Positions 51,301 through 63,032 are shown, counted from the stretch's first letter. The stretch is 64,000 nt of DNA from Angiostrongylus vasorum (GCA_018806985.1 JADANN010000422.1:62001-126000); one strand, 5' to 3'. Numbers and translations are program-made. The notes: generated by a model from the letters alone, not told the origin.

Positions 51301-53526
51301 ATTTGTGTTGTTACATACTTCTCAAATCAGTTTTTTTTGGACTTTCAAATTTTACCGTAGAAATACTGTACTTTCTAGTCGTATGGTCATGAGAAATTGT
51401 CAGTTGTTGACGGTGGATTTGATCAATGGAAAAGAAGTGGCTTTGAAGTTAGCAAAGCGGATGTTCAACTGCCCGTGAGTAAACAGATGGTTTGCCCATT
51501 TTTTTGGTTGGATACAGTGGTTTTTTATTTAAAAGAAGTTATTCAAGTATGGAAATTGGAGAGCTAAAGACGATATAGCCTTGAATAACATCAAGTTTGA
51601 AGAGATGGAGGCGAAAGAGGGAGAAAAACAGTACATGGACCAAACGGAGAAGGTTAGTACCTTGCATTTTTTTCAAAACCATTTCTATGTTGTTCTTTTG
51701 TTATATATTATACGTCATACATTATACGAAGGCGCGTGTGATGCAGTGGTCGTGAGGCGCCCTTCAATACACCTGTGATCGATCTCCACCCCTGCCCACC
51801 AAGCCTTCCATCCCCTCGTGGTTGGCAAATTGGTACCAGACTTCTCTGAGAGGATAGCAGCACTGGCTCGATACATCGGTAGGCCACCGCAAGTCATTGT
51901 AAGGGCGAGATATGCATTCAATCACCTCTAACGGTGTTAGTGCAGTCGAATGAATGGCGCATCACTAAGGGATCGACCAACACCGAGAACTTTAGAGCTC
52001 TCTCTTTTGTTGTCTGTTAAAAAACGGCGACACGTATTAAGCTGACAAATTTCTTAGGTACTCCACGAATTTTCTTGTCCGAACTTTCTTTGTTTCTCAC
52101 TAATTGCATGGTCCCTTAGCCATGATTTTATTTCGGTACTGTACTAGTGTATAATTTAGTTCCTCCATTAAATAAGTCTTAGCAGTTTGGGTATTTTAGA
52201 ATTTTACATTCTTTCCATGGCGTGTGCCAGGGATGTCGTTTCAGATTAACTTCATCGATTCACGAATTCGTGGCCAGTTTAATGGTACGGAAGATACGGG
52301 TTTAGATCCCTATCGTGAGTGCTTAACTTATCGGACCTATTTCTTGACTTATTTAAAGAATGCAGAAGTGTACTTCTGTATTCGGGATACCTCACAGTTG
52401 GTTTTAGATGGCTCGCATATTCCATTCACGTAGTTTTCATGGCTAGTGTGAAAGTTTTGCTATTAGTTCCTACAAGTACAAGATGGAGTAGTTCGCTTTC
52501 TTTTTTTTTTTGAATATTTTCGAAACTGTCGATGAGGTCTTAGAGATCTTTGGTAGGGTAACATCGTAAATCTTCATGTCTTCATAGGTTCGTGCGTTTT
52601 TACCACTGTATTTTGACCACCTTTGTTCTGCTAGTGATGTCATTTGCGTCCAACACAGAACATCCCATGTTTCCCATTGATGGTCTGCCAGGTTTTGGAT
52701 AGTAGACATTGTTTAGGTGTGGCTGGTAGCAACATTCCTGGTTTTAAAAATATTCCAGCTGCTGAGCTTATTGACGAGAAGGGAGTTATAAAAAGTCCCG
52801 AAGAGATTCGTCAGTGTTGGTTACTTTATTCTAATGGTCATATTATTTTTTTACGAGCTCGATTATGCAGAATTTTAAATGGTACCTATAGGTACCATTT
52901 AAAATCAAAACGTAGAAGTCAATGACACGGTTGAGAGAAAGACGAAGCGAATGACTCGCGTGGTGTGGTGGTGAACGCGTTATCACCCAGATAGAGTAAT
53001 ACCGTGTTCGCTCACCACTGCAGACACCAGCGGTCTGGAGTTTTGAAAATATCTCAGCATCATTGTGATTATACGGAATTTTATTGTGCTATTTCTCATC
53101 TTTCTAAGATTTAAATTATCCGAAAGGACAGTATTTATCTTGCCTTTAATAATGATAGAGCCTTGTTCAGGGCTTTACGCCAACGGATATCGGCAGGGTC
53201 AACCGGTTGTGACCGTGTGTAATACGGGTATGCAAGCCGCTATGCTAGCTTATGCAATTGACACAGTCCTTCCTGGAGTGTCTCCACGAGTCTATAATGT
53301 GCGTTTAGATCACCTTTCTGTTCAGTTTCACACTATTTCTCAAGATTTTTGGATTCTATCGGTCTAAGCAATTTGTTACTTTTAATTAAGTGGAATTCCT
53401 GATGTTAAATGGTGTTTTGATGGGCTCAAATTCCGTATAGCAACAGGTTTTTAGGGTTCAATGAAAGAGATGGAAATACGGGATCCCAAGAAAATCTCTG
53501 GTGGAAGGAAACATCTGTCGCACTGA
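48340..53526 (+). CDS. mpst: mercaptopyruvate/thiosulfate sulfurtransferase (two rhodanese domains), complete
   Basis: Transfers sulfur from 3-mercaptopyruvate or thiosulfate to an acceptor through a cysteine persulfide (cysteine catabolism, H2S production). Exons: 48341-48522, 49611-49740, 51198-51293, 51379-51474, 51548-51652, 52245-52314, 52717-52815, 53171-53298 and 53455-53526. All phases match and sum to 325 codons. N-domain: LYLSGHIPEAVHI and ILYSRGAIGGMM (no catalytic Cys, as usual for this half). C-domain: IDSRIRGQFNGTEDTG, then VVTVCNTGMQAA with the catalytic Cys, ending in RKHLSH. The active loop C-N-T-G-M-Q differs from vertebrate CGSGVT. ATG follows the acceptor TTGTTCTAG by one base, so the start is probably trans-spliced. 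The acceptor at 51547 (TTATTCAAG) is the least certain; 51535 would add LFK. Introns carry SINE-1, FB-SINE and R4. Confidence 0.93.
48655..48915 (-). mobile_element. SINE-1, diverged
   Basis: GATCAATCCCTGAGGGATGC tail side and GCGTGTAGCGCAATAGTTAG head side; sulfurtransferase intron 1. Confidence 0.8.
49046..49312 (+). mobile_element. SINE-1, full length
   Basis: GGCGCGTGCAGCGCAGTGG head, GGGATCGATTCTCGCG B box, GATAGCTTTATCC end; sulfurtransferase intron 1. Confidence 0.85.
49770..49975 (-). mobile_element. FB-SINE, single core
   Basis: GCATAGTGTGGTGGTGAAGGC A-box-like, GGGTTCGATCCCTAC B box (closest to a real tRNA B box in this family), TCAGCATCATTGTGG, ends GTAAATAAAAAAGC. Sulfurtransferase intron 2. 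Confidence 0.75.
50108..50505 (+). repeat. R4 interspersed repeat
   Basis: AAACCTCCTAACGGTTTAGCG start; ends GTGTCCAAGTATCCAAGTAAG, a short tandem of AAGTATCC type as seen at RTE-mobilised 3' ends. Confidence 0.8.
50557..51064. mobile_element. FB-SINE, full composite
   Basis: Exact 10 bp duplication TACCGATACT at 50547-50556 and 51065-51074. Arms ACCACAAGATTGCTGAG at left and CTCAGCAATCTTGTGG at right. Sulfurtransferase intron 2. Confidence 0.85.
51731..51996 (+). mobile_element. SINE-1, full length
   Basis: GGCGCGTGTGATGCAGTGG head, TACATCGGTAGGCCACCGCA middle, GAGAACTTTAGAG end; sulfurtransferase intron 5. Confidence 0.85.
52872..52905. repeat. perfect 34 bp palindrome
   Basis: Arms ATTTTAAATGGTACC and its exact complement around TATA. 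In the sulfurtransferase intron between exons 52717-52815 and 53171-53298. Confidence 0.95.
52921..53073 (-). mobile_element. FB-SINE core
   Basis: GACACGGTTGAGAGAAAGACG, GTGGTGTGGTGGTGAACGCG, CACCAGCGGTCTGGAG and CTCAGCATCATTGTG; starts 16 bases after a perfect 34 bp palindrome. Confidence 0.75.
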
Positions 53527-53798
53527 TGTTGCTGCGCGCGTTACCTTTGACCTTTCTATACAACAGCTGACGAGAAATGTACAGTTTAAGATCTAAAGTG
53601 ATTGCTTCCGCTTGGTTTCATATTAAATCAAACCATGTCAAAGATGTTGTACCTTTATTGACTATGTTGTAAGCTATGTTATATATTCTTACGTATTCAT
53701 AAGAATGCATTTCCTAGCTGATTGTTTATCAAATCATACATAGATGTGTTTTCTTTGTGATCCAGGAAAGTTGTGTTTTACGCATCAAAATTTGTAAA

Positions 53799-53999
53799 AA
53801 ATAGTCATTGATACGAGGTCGTTCTGATACGAGTTCATTCGTCTCTATGAGTCCCATGGGCCTTACTTCTAAAAGAGACTTAACCGCTGTTAATGAGGGA
53901 AGTGGATGTTTCTGCTCTGACGACAATTCGGGTGAACATACTGATTTCGGGGCGTATATGTTACATGAAGAACCGTGGAAATGGAAGCGCATGTGTTAA
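53799..53999 (+). CDS. hypothetical ORF 3' of the sulfurtransferase, unrecognised
   Basis: Frame with MSPMGLTSKRDLTAVNEGSG and HTDFGAYMLHEEPWKW, acidic and cysteine-containing, opening after AAATAG (a possible acceptor) and ending TGTTAA. Both strands are open, so coding sense is uncertain. Confidence 0.2.
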
Positions 54000-54194
54000 G
54001 CATCCCAAGTTTAAGCGTGGACCAGGAGAAAAATGAAGGAAACCCGGTTAGGATGACCTGTAGCGTTCACTAGATCTACGTTGTTTTTATTTATAATCTA
54101 GACTTCTTGAAAACCAGTGATGTTCCTTTTCCCAGGATTCGACTCACTGTGATGACCACGATGATCCACATCGCCCTGAAACAAAATCTGCCAT

Positions 54195-54295
54195 GTAAAC
54201 TAAATTGGAGTCATTGCGACTTTGAAGAAGGCCATGAAGCCGAAAATGGCCAGTGACGAAAGCATATGGTAACAACCTCATATAAACTTATAAAC
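54195..54295 (+). repeat. diverged hammerhead-motif repeat
   Basis: TTTGAAGAAGGCCATGAAGCC then GAAAATGGCCAGTGACG and an AACCTCATATAAACTTATAA tail. Both core boxes are damaged. The tail is shared with the copies at 46.7 and 17.7 kb. Confidence 0.3.
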
Positions 54296-54829
54296 AAATG
54301 CAGGCATTAAATCTGAACTCTCTAGATTACTGTGAGTGGGTGAGAGCTGGAATGAACTACGGTCGCCTAGACAACAGTACGGCACCGCAGTAGAAGTGTG
54401 CACTTTTCGAATTATCGTAGAAGTACTTTAGAAGGATATGTTACAATATGTTACATGGAATTGTTTAATACAAAAGAGAAATGGTAGCTGTACTATCGTT
54501 TGGTTTATCTCAGACGTCAGAACACACAGTTGTTATCGAGGCAGCACTGATAACACTGGTTACCACTATTCATTCCATTTGATATGTGAATGGAGTGTCT
54601 TCTCTGTCTACTTCTCGATTTCTCTCAACTCAGCTGTTGTAGGGTTTTAATTACAACCTTTTTGAGTTTCTCCTATCAAAAAACAACGAAGCCATTAAGT
54701 ATAAATATGACCTCTGCGCTACCAGTCTTTTTGGAAACTGGTGCATCCACATGTTTCTAAGTTATTATTTATTAGTATTATCGTTACATAACCTTGCACC
54801 ACCCGTATCACACACTGTACGGATTGCAC

Positions 54830-55140
54830 CACTTCTTGCATTCGATTCGTTCCCTCGCACCGGCCATCGGTCTTTCAACTTATTTTTGTCCGTAGCTTCG
54901 GGTCCTGCTTGAGCACTTTTCCATCTTCGCGACGAACGTCGTTGAAATGCTGGTCGATTCTTCCTGGAATCCCAAGATAGCCGTGCTAGGACGTTCCTGC
55001 GTGCATTGGATGGAGTCTGCTTGTCCCAGACATGTATGTTACGAATTTCTGGATCCCAGAGTGATTAGAGGGTTGGTAGGCCTGGAGCGGGATCGAACCA
55101 GTGCCTGGGTAGATTGCATCGTCCCCGTAATGAACAGGAT
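54830..55140 (-). mobile_element. SINE-2
   Basis: Minus strand: TGGTTCGATCCCGCTCC B box near 55.09 kb and GAATCGACCAGCATTTC near 54.95 kb. Confidence 0.65.
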
Positions 55141-55214
55141 CACTGCTCCCTGTTTCGTAAGTATCATTTTGAAAAACCTAACTTTGTCAAGAACGTTAAG
55201 CATTTGAGCAATGT

Positions 55215-55560
55215 AGGAATGAAACTTTCGCAGTGATAAAAATATAGAGTGTCCATGGAGTACTCATTTCACAAGATGTTTGTGCAACAAGTGTTCTCCA
55301 GAATCCACTAAAAGCAACACTGCCTTCTCATTGATAGACGATCACGATTTGCCACTCCTATTATCTTGAACGATTTCAGTTGCTTCGAAGAAATGTCTTA
55401 TGTGTGTAACGATGACTGATAGCATTGAAGCTGTTCTAAACTGCTCTCGAAATCGTCTTTGTACTTGAGCTAAGTTGTTGCACTTCCAATAACATTTAAG
55501 CACAACTTTCTGTTTCTCAAAGTTATATTTGTGTCCTTTCACAGACGGAGAACAGTTGTC
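55215..55560 (-). mobile_element. mariner-like transposase fragment (N-terminal helix-turn-helix)
   Basis: Minus-strand frame: YNFEKQKVVLKCYWKCNN, LAQVQRRFREQF, HIRHFFEATEIVQDNRSGKS. This is the paired HTH region that precedes the DDE domain in the same transposase family as the 8.7 kb fragment. After GKS the frame continues SSIDEKAVLLLVDS and decays. Confidence 0.7.
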
Positions 55561-55667
55561 CTCGTAGAAAATCCAAATGGACCACGAAAAAATACTGAGC
55601 CTGTAGCACTCAGCACTAACATTTCGTAAATTTCGCTAGTGTTGCTTCCACAGATTTAGTTCATATG

Positions 55668-55815
55668 TGGGAGCGGGTAACATAGTGATTAGAGGCGCCC
55701 TGCAATACGCAAAGGATCGATCCAGCGCCAAGACTCACCAAGCCTTTCATCACTCCGGAGTGGGCAAATTGATACCAGATTTGTCTGCGAGGATAGCAAC
55801 ACTGGATCGATAAAT
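55668..55815 (+). mobile_element. SINE-1 5' fragment
   Basis: GTGGGAGCGGGTAACATAGTG head through GATCGATAAATCAT; 3' half absent, next copy begins 75 bases on. Confidence 0.65.
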
Positions 55816-55889
55816 CATATGTCACCTCAAGTCAATTTGTTATCAATTTTATTCCAATTTATCAATCTTAATTTGACTTCGTTTAAGGG

Positions 55890-56156
55890 TGGCGCGTGTG
55901 GCGTCATGGCTAGGGGCGCTCTGTAATACACATGGTATCGACCATACGCCCCAGGCTCACCAAGTTTTCCATTCCTCCGGGGTCGGCAAATTGGTACCCG
56001 ACCTGTCCAGGAGGATAGCAGTACTGGCTCGATACATCGGTAAGCCACCATGAGCCACCGCCAGATATGCATTCAATCCCCTCTAACGATTCTTAATGAA
56101 GTCGTATGCATGGCGCATCTTTCAGGGATTGGTCAACGCCAAGAGCTTTATCCTAT
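55890..56156 (+). mobile_element. SINE-1, full length
   Basis: GGCGCGTGTGGCGTCATGG head, TACATCGGTAAGCCACC middle, AAGAGCTTTATCC end. Confidence 0.85.
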
Positions 56157-56509
56157 ATTTTTTTATTCCTTCATATAAACGCTGAACAGTGCTTCCAATT
56201 CCCTACAAAGAATGAACATTCCACAAGCGAGTAGTCAATAGTCTCAGTTCCAACAAATTCCGATTTCGCTCCAGGAATCAGCCGTGGTCGGTTGACGTTG
56301 TTTACTTATAGGGAGCTTGAAACAGGAATTTTTATGTGAATCAAATGATTTTAGTTCGTGAATTATCAAAGATGAATTATTTACCAGCTGCTTACCCTTT
56401 GCGGTTGTGTTATCTAAATCGAATTAAGTTGAACTGAAACGTTATAAAATGGCAAAAATACTTTTGATCGTGTAGTACAATGTCTAAACTGAAAAACTAA
56501 AGTTTTGTC

Positions 56510-56850
56510 AGGGGCGGATAGCACAGTGGTAATGATGCCTGCCATTACGACCATGGTGCTAGTTCGATTCCCACTTCGGGCCAACCAAGCCTCTCATCCC
56601 GAAAAAATCACTCTCTGCAATCCAGTTGGAAACGCTCGAGCCCTGCTATCTCAGGAGTCCAGGGAGAATTGCTCGACTAGCATTCTACGATATTCAAGAT
56701 GAAATGAAAATCCTCAAGAAGCAACCGAAGTCACACGTAAAGTTGTAAAGTTGGAGGATCTTCGTGGACAATGGATGCGACGAAACGAATCGAATGTAAT
56801 AAGTGCTAGGATCCGCATAGGAGGCGTGAAGACGGGTCATATAAAATTTT
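56510..56850 (+). mobile_element. SINE-2, well preserved
   Basis: GGGCGGATAGCACAGTGG A box, CTAGTTCGATTCCCACTTC B box, CTCTGCAATCCAGTTGG middle, GTGCTAGGATCCGCA end. Confidence 0.8.
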
Positions 56851-56859
56851 AAAAAATAT

Positions 56860-57325
56860 ACAAAAAGTACAATGCCTGCAAAGCAATCTTAGTTTTAGCT
56901 TTCATACTGCTTGCAAAGAGAGAATATTGGTTTTAAAAAAGGTTAAAAAGGAGGTTAAACGACGGTCGGTTCGAGAAAAAATTGACTTTGGTTGTTGTTA
57001 AACAGTGGGGAAATCTCAACAATGGAAAAGTGTTTCATTGTTCTGTTCAGTACAAAAGAAATATAATCCAGCGTAGGTGCTACCAAAAAAACATATCCCT
57101 AAAGTTGGTTGTAAATGTAGAGTTTGTAAGAATGTATTTTCTCTCCAACTACTTCCAGTCAACTAATTGTCAGCTAATATAAGAATTTGTATAGTTTTTG
57201 CAGAACTTCGTTGATATATCACAGAAAATAACTACTGTTTCTTCTCAATACTTCTAGTACAAAACTCAGTCATGAGACGTTCCCGCTTCTGGTAGATTAT
57301 GGATGCCACCGTTAGGTAGCAAACT
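56860..57325. other. no recognised content
   Basis: AT-rich, no repeat family or splice-supported exon seen. Confidence 0.5.
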
Positions 57326-57329
57326 AACA

Positions 57330-57470
57330 CGTGAGCACCCGAAAAGGGTAGTCGCGAGTTCTAATATGACGTGGAGACCAGGCTTTGCAAATATCTCAGC
57401 GTCAATCTGGTAGTGTTTCACATCACAACCGGCCGTGAAAAGTAGTAATAAGCAGTAAATAAAAAGGTAA
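57330..57470 (-). mobile_element. FB-SINE 3' part, diverged
   Basis: CGTGAGCACCCGAAAAGGG, GCAAATATCTCAGCGTCAATC and CAGTAAATAAAAAGG. Confidence 0.55.
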
Positions 57471-57504
57471 TGTCGTGGTTTCAGATTATGTTAAAGTTCA
57501 TAAG

Positions 57505-58380
57505 TCTAGAGAATTCCTCTATCAGATAGAGAATTCCCTATCTACCTAACTAATACATTCTATGGGTCGATGGGGACCCGCGTTGCTACAGCGTCGCGTG
57601 CGTGCCCAGCGTCCATGTCCTGTTCTGGCCAATGAGAACGCCGCTCGCTTGGACGTGGCCACGCCCACTAGCAAGGTCGTTTGGGCCGACGACGCCTAGC
57701 AGAACGCGGGTGCGGTCTCCATCATATCCCTCATGCTCGATCTTTCCTTGCGGATTCATCCGCTTAGCTCGTAATGATATTAAATGTGATCCTTAACTCT
57801 TGCATTGCTGACACATTAACGTTATCTCGTGTAAATACGTTGTGTGTGTTGACATAAGTTAAATACTTTCATTGCTCACAGGTACCTTACAGACATCTCT
57901 ATCGTTATCTCCCTCTTGCTTGATCTTTCCCTGCGGATTCATTTGCTTAGATCGTAATGAGATTAAGTGTAATCCTTAACTCTTGCATTGCTATACATTA
58001 ACGTTATCGTTGATTCTCGTGTAATTACGTTGTGTGTCTTAACAGAAGTTAAATACTTTCACTGCTCACAGGTACCTCACAAACAATCTTCCACTCTTAC
58101 TCACTCCCGTCAACGTTCTTCATATTCTTGCGCAGTGAGCCGTTACATTGGTGCGTGCACTATTGTCAATGAATTTTATTAAGTAAAAAAACCCACTGAA
58201 CCATCTCACTTGTAGTTTATTGTACATACATTACAAATCTCATTGCATTGTTGTGTAAATAGTATGTATATGCGAATAAAGGTTTGATTTCCCAAGTTTG
58301 GGGGTACCTCACAAACAACTTTCCGCTCTTACTCACTCCTGTCAACACTTTTTCATATTCTTGCGCTGTGAGCCGTTACA
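57505..58380. repeat. LTR-like block with nested tandem duplications
   Basis: A GC-rich head (57570-57720, with GGCCAATGAG) is followed by two tandem units of about 185 bases (57724-57886 and 57905-58076; shared CTTTCC, GCGGATTCAT, CCTTAACTCTTGCATTGC, GTTAAATACTTTCA). A 72-base unit occurs twice (58071-58145 and 58304-58379), both ending GTGAGCCGTTACA. A possible polyA signal GCGAATAAAGG lies at 58274. ATAAG flanks at 57500-57504 and 58381-58385 could be a 5 bp target duplication. Suggests a solo LTR or tandem LTR remnant; ends are not the usual TG...CA at the left. Confidence 0.4.
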
Positions 58381-58728
58381 ATAAGGCTTTTGTACGCAAG
58401 CGCTATGTAGATTTTTCAGCTCTGGACAACACGTTGTGATTGCTTGTCTTCGGAAAACATTTAAAAAGTATCTGCACACACTTTAGTAAAGTACTGCTGT
58501 GACTGTCAGAGCAAATACTGAATAACTACTTAGTAAGGATATCAGTACGAAGTCCTTTCCCGCTGACTGTGAATAAAATCTTTGAATTGTTACATAGAAA
58601 ATACTTTAGCTACGTGTGTTATCCAACAATTTACGAACTAAAGTTTAAGAATGTATAGAACAGCTGCGTGGGTCTAAAGAGAATAGAAAAAGCTGACATA
58701 TTTATTTATATAGTCTTATAAACTGGTC

Positions 58729-58995
58729 GCGTGTGGCGCAGTGGTTAGAGGCGCCACTGCGACACACACGTGGAATCGATGCGCGCGCCCAAAGCCCACC
58801 GAGCCTTCCATGCCTCCGGGTTCTGCAAATTGGTACCAGACTTGTTTGGCAGGATAGTAGCACTGGCTCGATACATCGGTAGGCTACTGCGAGTCATTGT
58901 AAAGGCCAGATATGCATTCAACCTCCAAAGATGCTTAATGAATTCGTATGCATGACACATCTCTCAGGGGATTGATCAACGCTGAGAGCTTCATC
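58729..58995 (+). mobile_element. SINE-1, full length
   Basis: CGCGTGTGGCGCAGTGGTTAG head is the best tRNA-like A box of the set; ends GAGAGCTTCATCC. Confidence 0.88.
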
Positions 58996-59019
58996 CTTTT
59001 TGTATTGTTTTATAAACTG

Positions 59020-59195
59020 GTCTTGTTGAGCTGATGCGAGGTTGGTATAGGCCTTCGTTGTCATCGTTGTTGTTGTTGTTGTTGTTGTTGTCGTTGTTGT
59101 TGTTGTCGTTGTTGTTTTAGTCGTCGTTGTTGTTGATGTTGTTGGTCGATGATGTTGATGTTTCGGCGATTTCACCTTCCTCAGAGCCGTGCTGT
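59020..59195 (-). repeat. hammerhead-motif repeat with expanded GTT tract
   Basis: Minus strand: GGCTCTGAGGAAGGTGAAATCGCC then GAAACATCAAC, followed by about 100 bases of GTT/GTC triplets (59057-59160, seen as CAA on this strand) and the ACCAACCTCGCATCAGC end. The triplet run opens a meaningless threonine-rich frame on the minus strand. Confidence 0.4.
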
Positions 59196-59324
59196 TACGA
59201 GTGGGACTCATATAAGATGGTGTAAATAAATATATCAACTATTCATGCCGAGGTTTATAGAAATGCGGTCTTTTGAAGAACAGAAAACTTTGCTTCCATA
59301 CCATGAAGAACGGACCTTTATAAA

Positions 59325-59600
59325 AATAAAGGACAAAGCCCTCGGCGCTGATCGATCCCTGAGGGATACGCCATGCATTCGACTTCATTAAGCATCGATG
59401 GAGGTGATTGAATGCATATCCGGCCTTCACAATGAGGTGGCCTAGCGATGTTTCGAGCCAATGCTGCTATCTTCCCAGACAAGTCTGATACCAGTATGCC
59501 GACCCCGGAGGGATGGAGGGCTTGGCAAGCTTGAGGCGCGGGGATCGATCCCATGTGTATTGCATTGCCCACCCAACCACTGCGCTTCACACGCCTCTTA
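59325..59600 (-). mobile_element. SINE-1, full length
   Basis: GGACAAAGCCCTCGGCGC tail at left, GCGTGTGAAGCGCAGTGG head at right; flanked on the left by a hammerhead-motif repeat. Confidence 0.85.
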
Positions 59601-59744
59601 CCGACCCTTACAAAGCACAAACTCGCCTTAAGTAGGAAGTTTGCGGGTCCGTTACCGTTTTCTTACAAAAGGAACTTCCATTATAAAAAAAAACCTTTTC
59701 TTTGTTCTCACAAGTTATAGAACCCTTATATTTCTTTCTTCACG

Positions 59745-60035
59745 GTAATAATGATTCAACCATAACGATGCTGAGACATTCGCAAAACTCGGACCAGATT
59801 CTGGGGATTACTCATGTATTACACAATGCACCACAGAGGCCTTTGTCCTGCGTTTCTCTCAGCTAATCTTCTACCTATGGCTGACATCAGCAATCACCCG
59901 TCAGCGGGATTTATGCTTCCCAGATCGGCATTGAACCCAGTTGAGCTGTAGTCAAAATCACAATGTTAACCTTCTATTTTATGCCTACTACAGTTTTTTC
60001 CCTGCAAGGTATGATGTGAAATTCAACCATAAGCT
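59745..60035 (+). mobile_element. FB-SINE, diverged
   Basis: AACGATGCTGAGACATTCGC, ATCACCCGTCAGCGGGATT, CCCAGTTGAGCTG and GTTAACCTTCTATTTTATGCC. Confidence 0.6.
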
Positions 60036-60229
60036 AGTAATAATATTCTTCATTCATCAGCGATAAATTCTCTCTACAGTGACCGTAGCGTGATGTTTTT
60101 AACGTTTTTATAACTTGTAATAACTAATTTATTCTGCTTTTACAATAATGAAACTACTGAAGAAATAACACTTTACTAAACTTGTTTCTCACTTATCGCT
60201 CGGCGAGAGTAGTCGATATTTGTTTGCTT

Positions 60230-60310
60230 TGTCCAGCTTACACGAGGTTGTTGTATAACCTTTATTTGGCTAACGCTTCGATGTATTCGCCTTTCTCTGA
60301 GCCGACGATC
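60230..60310 (-). repeat. diverged hammerhead-motif repeat, left flank of decayed coding block
   Basis: Minus strand: GGCTCAGAGAAAGGCGAATACATCGAAGCGTTAGCC, given here as GGCT, CAGAGAA, GGCGA, GAAGC and AGCC boxes, then AATAAAGG and AACCTCGTGTAAGCT. CTGA has become CAGA. Confidence 0.3.
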
Positions 60311-63032
60311 TGAGTTCATGGTCCACACTCGTTCGTCCTCATGCTGTGGGTCATAGCAGTTGTACGGAGTTTAATCATCTTGAGTGGAGCACCGTTCGAA
60401 TGAAGTATATAACAACATTTTAGATAAGAGTAAGAAAATTGAAATTAAATTAAGATGTAAGGGGTAAAAAATTATAGCATATGAACAGAACAGAATTAGG
60501 AAATTGTAAAAGGGAGTATCTAGGGAGAGTGAGACTGCGCCTGATGGAGCATACAAGGGTAAGCTGTACCCTCACCATCGCCCCTCGCCCTCCGTCAGGC
60601 AGCTAGAGGAAACAGACGTCTGTTCTACTGTGAAACAACAACTGAGTTACGTCCTAAGCCACCGATTTTCACTCCCTATCGTTAATAATGTTTCTTTCTT
60701 CTTTCTTCTTCTTTTTGCTTATTTTCTTTACGTTCCTTAAACCAACCAACTAAATTTTCATGGAGATTATTATTTCTCAGTTATCTGATGTTTCTATGGA
60801 TAAATATACGCTTTATATTGTACGAGATTCAGCACAATCCTCATTTTTTTTTCATCGCGGTTGTTGTCCATGATGATGGTCTACTTCAGTTACCCTGAGA
60901 TGTTGGAGTAGACGTGGTTTACAAATCGTTTGCAGTTGCCAAGAACTGGTTCATGTAATCCGAAAACATCGGCCCATCTTGTGGTGGTTACCCAATAGAG
61001 GTTTTGCATCCGCTTAAATTGTGCTGTTACGTAATTGTTCTCCACGCCTCTCACTGCCTAACCAGACTATCTACTTTACTCTTTTTTTCGGATTTTTTTG
61101 TTCATTTTTTACTTTTTTTTTCTTGGGGGGGAGGAGACTTTTCCTTGAACTTCAAGGTGAGATAATTGTAGGTCTGGCTTGATGTTGCATGTGTCGGTTA
61201 CGCTTAAGCAGAAATCGTTCAATCCTTCCATGGACGATGCCTCAAGTTGTTAACGTAGTAGTTGAAGTACTAGTTCATGTCTCAATTGTGTAGCGAAACA
61301 TTTGAAGAACTGTTGAAACAAAAGGAGCAGAGTTTTGCTCCGTCAATTGGTCAGTAATTTGTTTGAGATGAAAGAATGTGGTATTCGTTCCTAAGCTCTA
61401 TTCTAGTCAGTAGACTTTGGAAGAAAGTGATTGACAGCTCTATGACTCTTGAATTTTTCTCGATATGGTCCATGCAGGAGATTATACGTTGAAATCCTTG
61501 CTGAACTGTTTGAGCTTCATCCAAAGTTCTTGGTATGCATGGTAGTATCTTCATTTGGCGCTTGGAAAGTGTATCGAACAAGAAAATAAAGCGGTATTTG
61601 AGAAAAGCCCTTCGATCATCCGTCTTGCGCTTCTTTGTCTTCATCAATCCTTTATTCATTTACAGTCATGTGAGTTGCGAGAAGTGCGTTGCTCAAACGA
61701 AGTAGGCTGCGATGTTGCATTCCTTTGTAGATGTCATATTTTTTATGCACTTGGTAATACGTAAAGAAGAAAAATCCAGATGACTTTTCTTCATTGGGGA
61801 TCTGCAGTTCGAAGACTTCAGAAAGCACTGGTGAGGAACTACTATATAATTACTCCGATACAAATTTGAAATCGACACACGAGGTAGTAGTGTCATCAGT
61901 GAGGTTTTGATGTCCATTAGTGAAAATCCATTAATGTTCATGAGAGCTCATGAGGCGAATCCTCTTTTTATATCCTCATGTAGTTTCGAACACCATCTTT
62001 TCAGTGGTTCCTTTTTTAAGCTGCCTTTAACATTCTTTTTGTTCTTTTTACCGTTGTAAATTCTCTTGTAAAGATTTACAATTGGCATTCTTTACCATCT
62101 CTGTTTATTGCATTGCAGTAGGACTTAGTCATCTTCCGAAAAACTTCAGTATAGTAGTGCATAGGTGTAATTCCTACTTCATATGCTCGTGTAGCCCTCA
62201 TTGTGGTCTTCCTTGATTTTCTACTTATAAGGGAGATGGTTCCATCAAAGATGTTTCATTCATAAACTGAATAACAAGTACGAACGTATATGTAAGGTCA
62301 GAACTACAATAAATGGTCTAGTTCTGTGTGTGCCAGCTATTTTTTGTGCTTCACTTATTTGTTGTTATTCTCTTTTAAGCCCTTTTCCGATTTTCGGCAC
62401 ATAGTCATATATGCTTACTTAGGCCTTTCTTTATTACAACAGTCTAAGTTTGATAGAGAAATAATTGATATAAAAGGCATGCCACCCTTCTGTCGTTTGT
62501 TATTGTAAAGTTGTGTTTTCTTTTGGTATGATTTGTTATTTCTACGGGTGGAACAGTGAATCTGTTATAACCATGAAACGTCTTCCTTAGATCTTCACCA
62601 GTCTTTACTTTCAAATCCTATTTATTATATGTTATATATGTTCCTTTTTTCTCTTAGTGACTGCTTGCGTGTTGAGACACCATGGTATCAGCTGTCCTGT
62701 TTTCTAGCATGGTTGTGAATTCTATCGTTTTTTGTTCCTTTCCAAAGTGGAATTATTTCCCATGTACACTAGTATGTCCAGCAGAATGAGTATGGTTATC
62801 TTTGTAGTTTTCGTAAGCGTCTCTTTGTTCCTGTTCCCGAGGCGGTTTATCTTCTCCAACAGCGAAAGCATTTTTATCGCTTTCCATCTCTTTGAGAAAA
62901 CTCGTTGCTGAAAAAGCCGTTCGAATGACTGTTTGCACAACTTCTGCCTGATGCGTTTCAAGGTTCTTCTATCGTTGGAGACCTCTATCACTTGGTTTCA
63001 CTTAACTTTCCGTTTTTTTCCGCTTCTAAATC

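Noticed and set aside
58729..58800. Possible tRNA gene (TGGCGCAGTGG A box)
   Set aside because: Followed by the SINE-1 body and repeated about 19 times; no cloverleaf with a proper 3' acceptor stem.
58918..59238. Threonine-rich 106-codon frame on the minus strand
   Set aside because: Produced by the GTT microsatellite.
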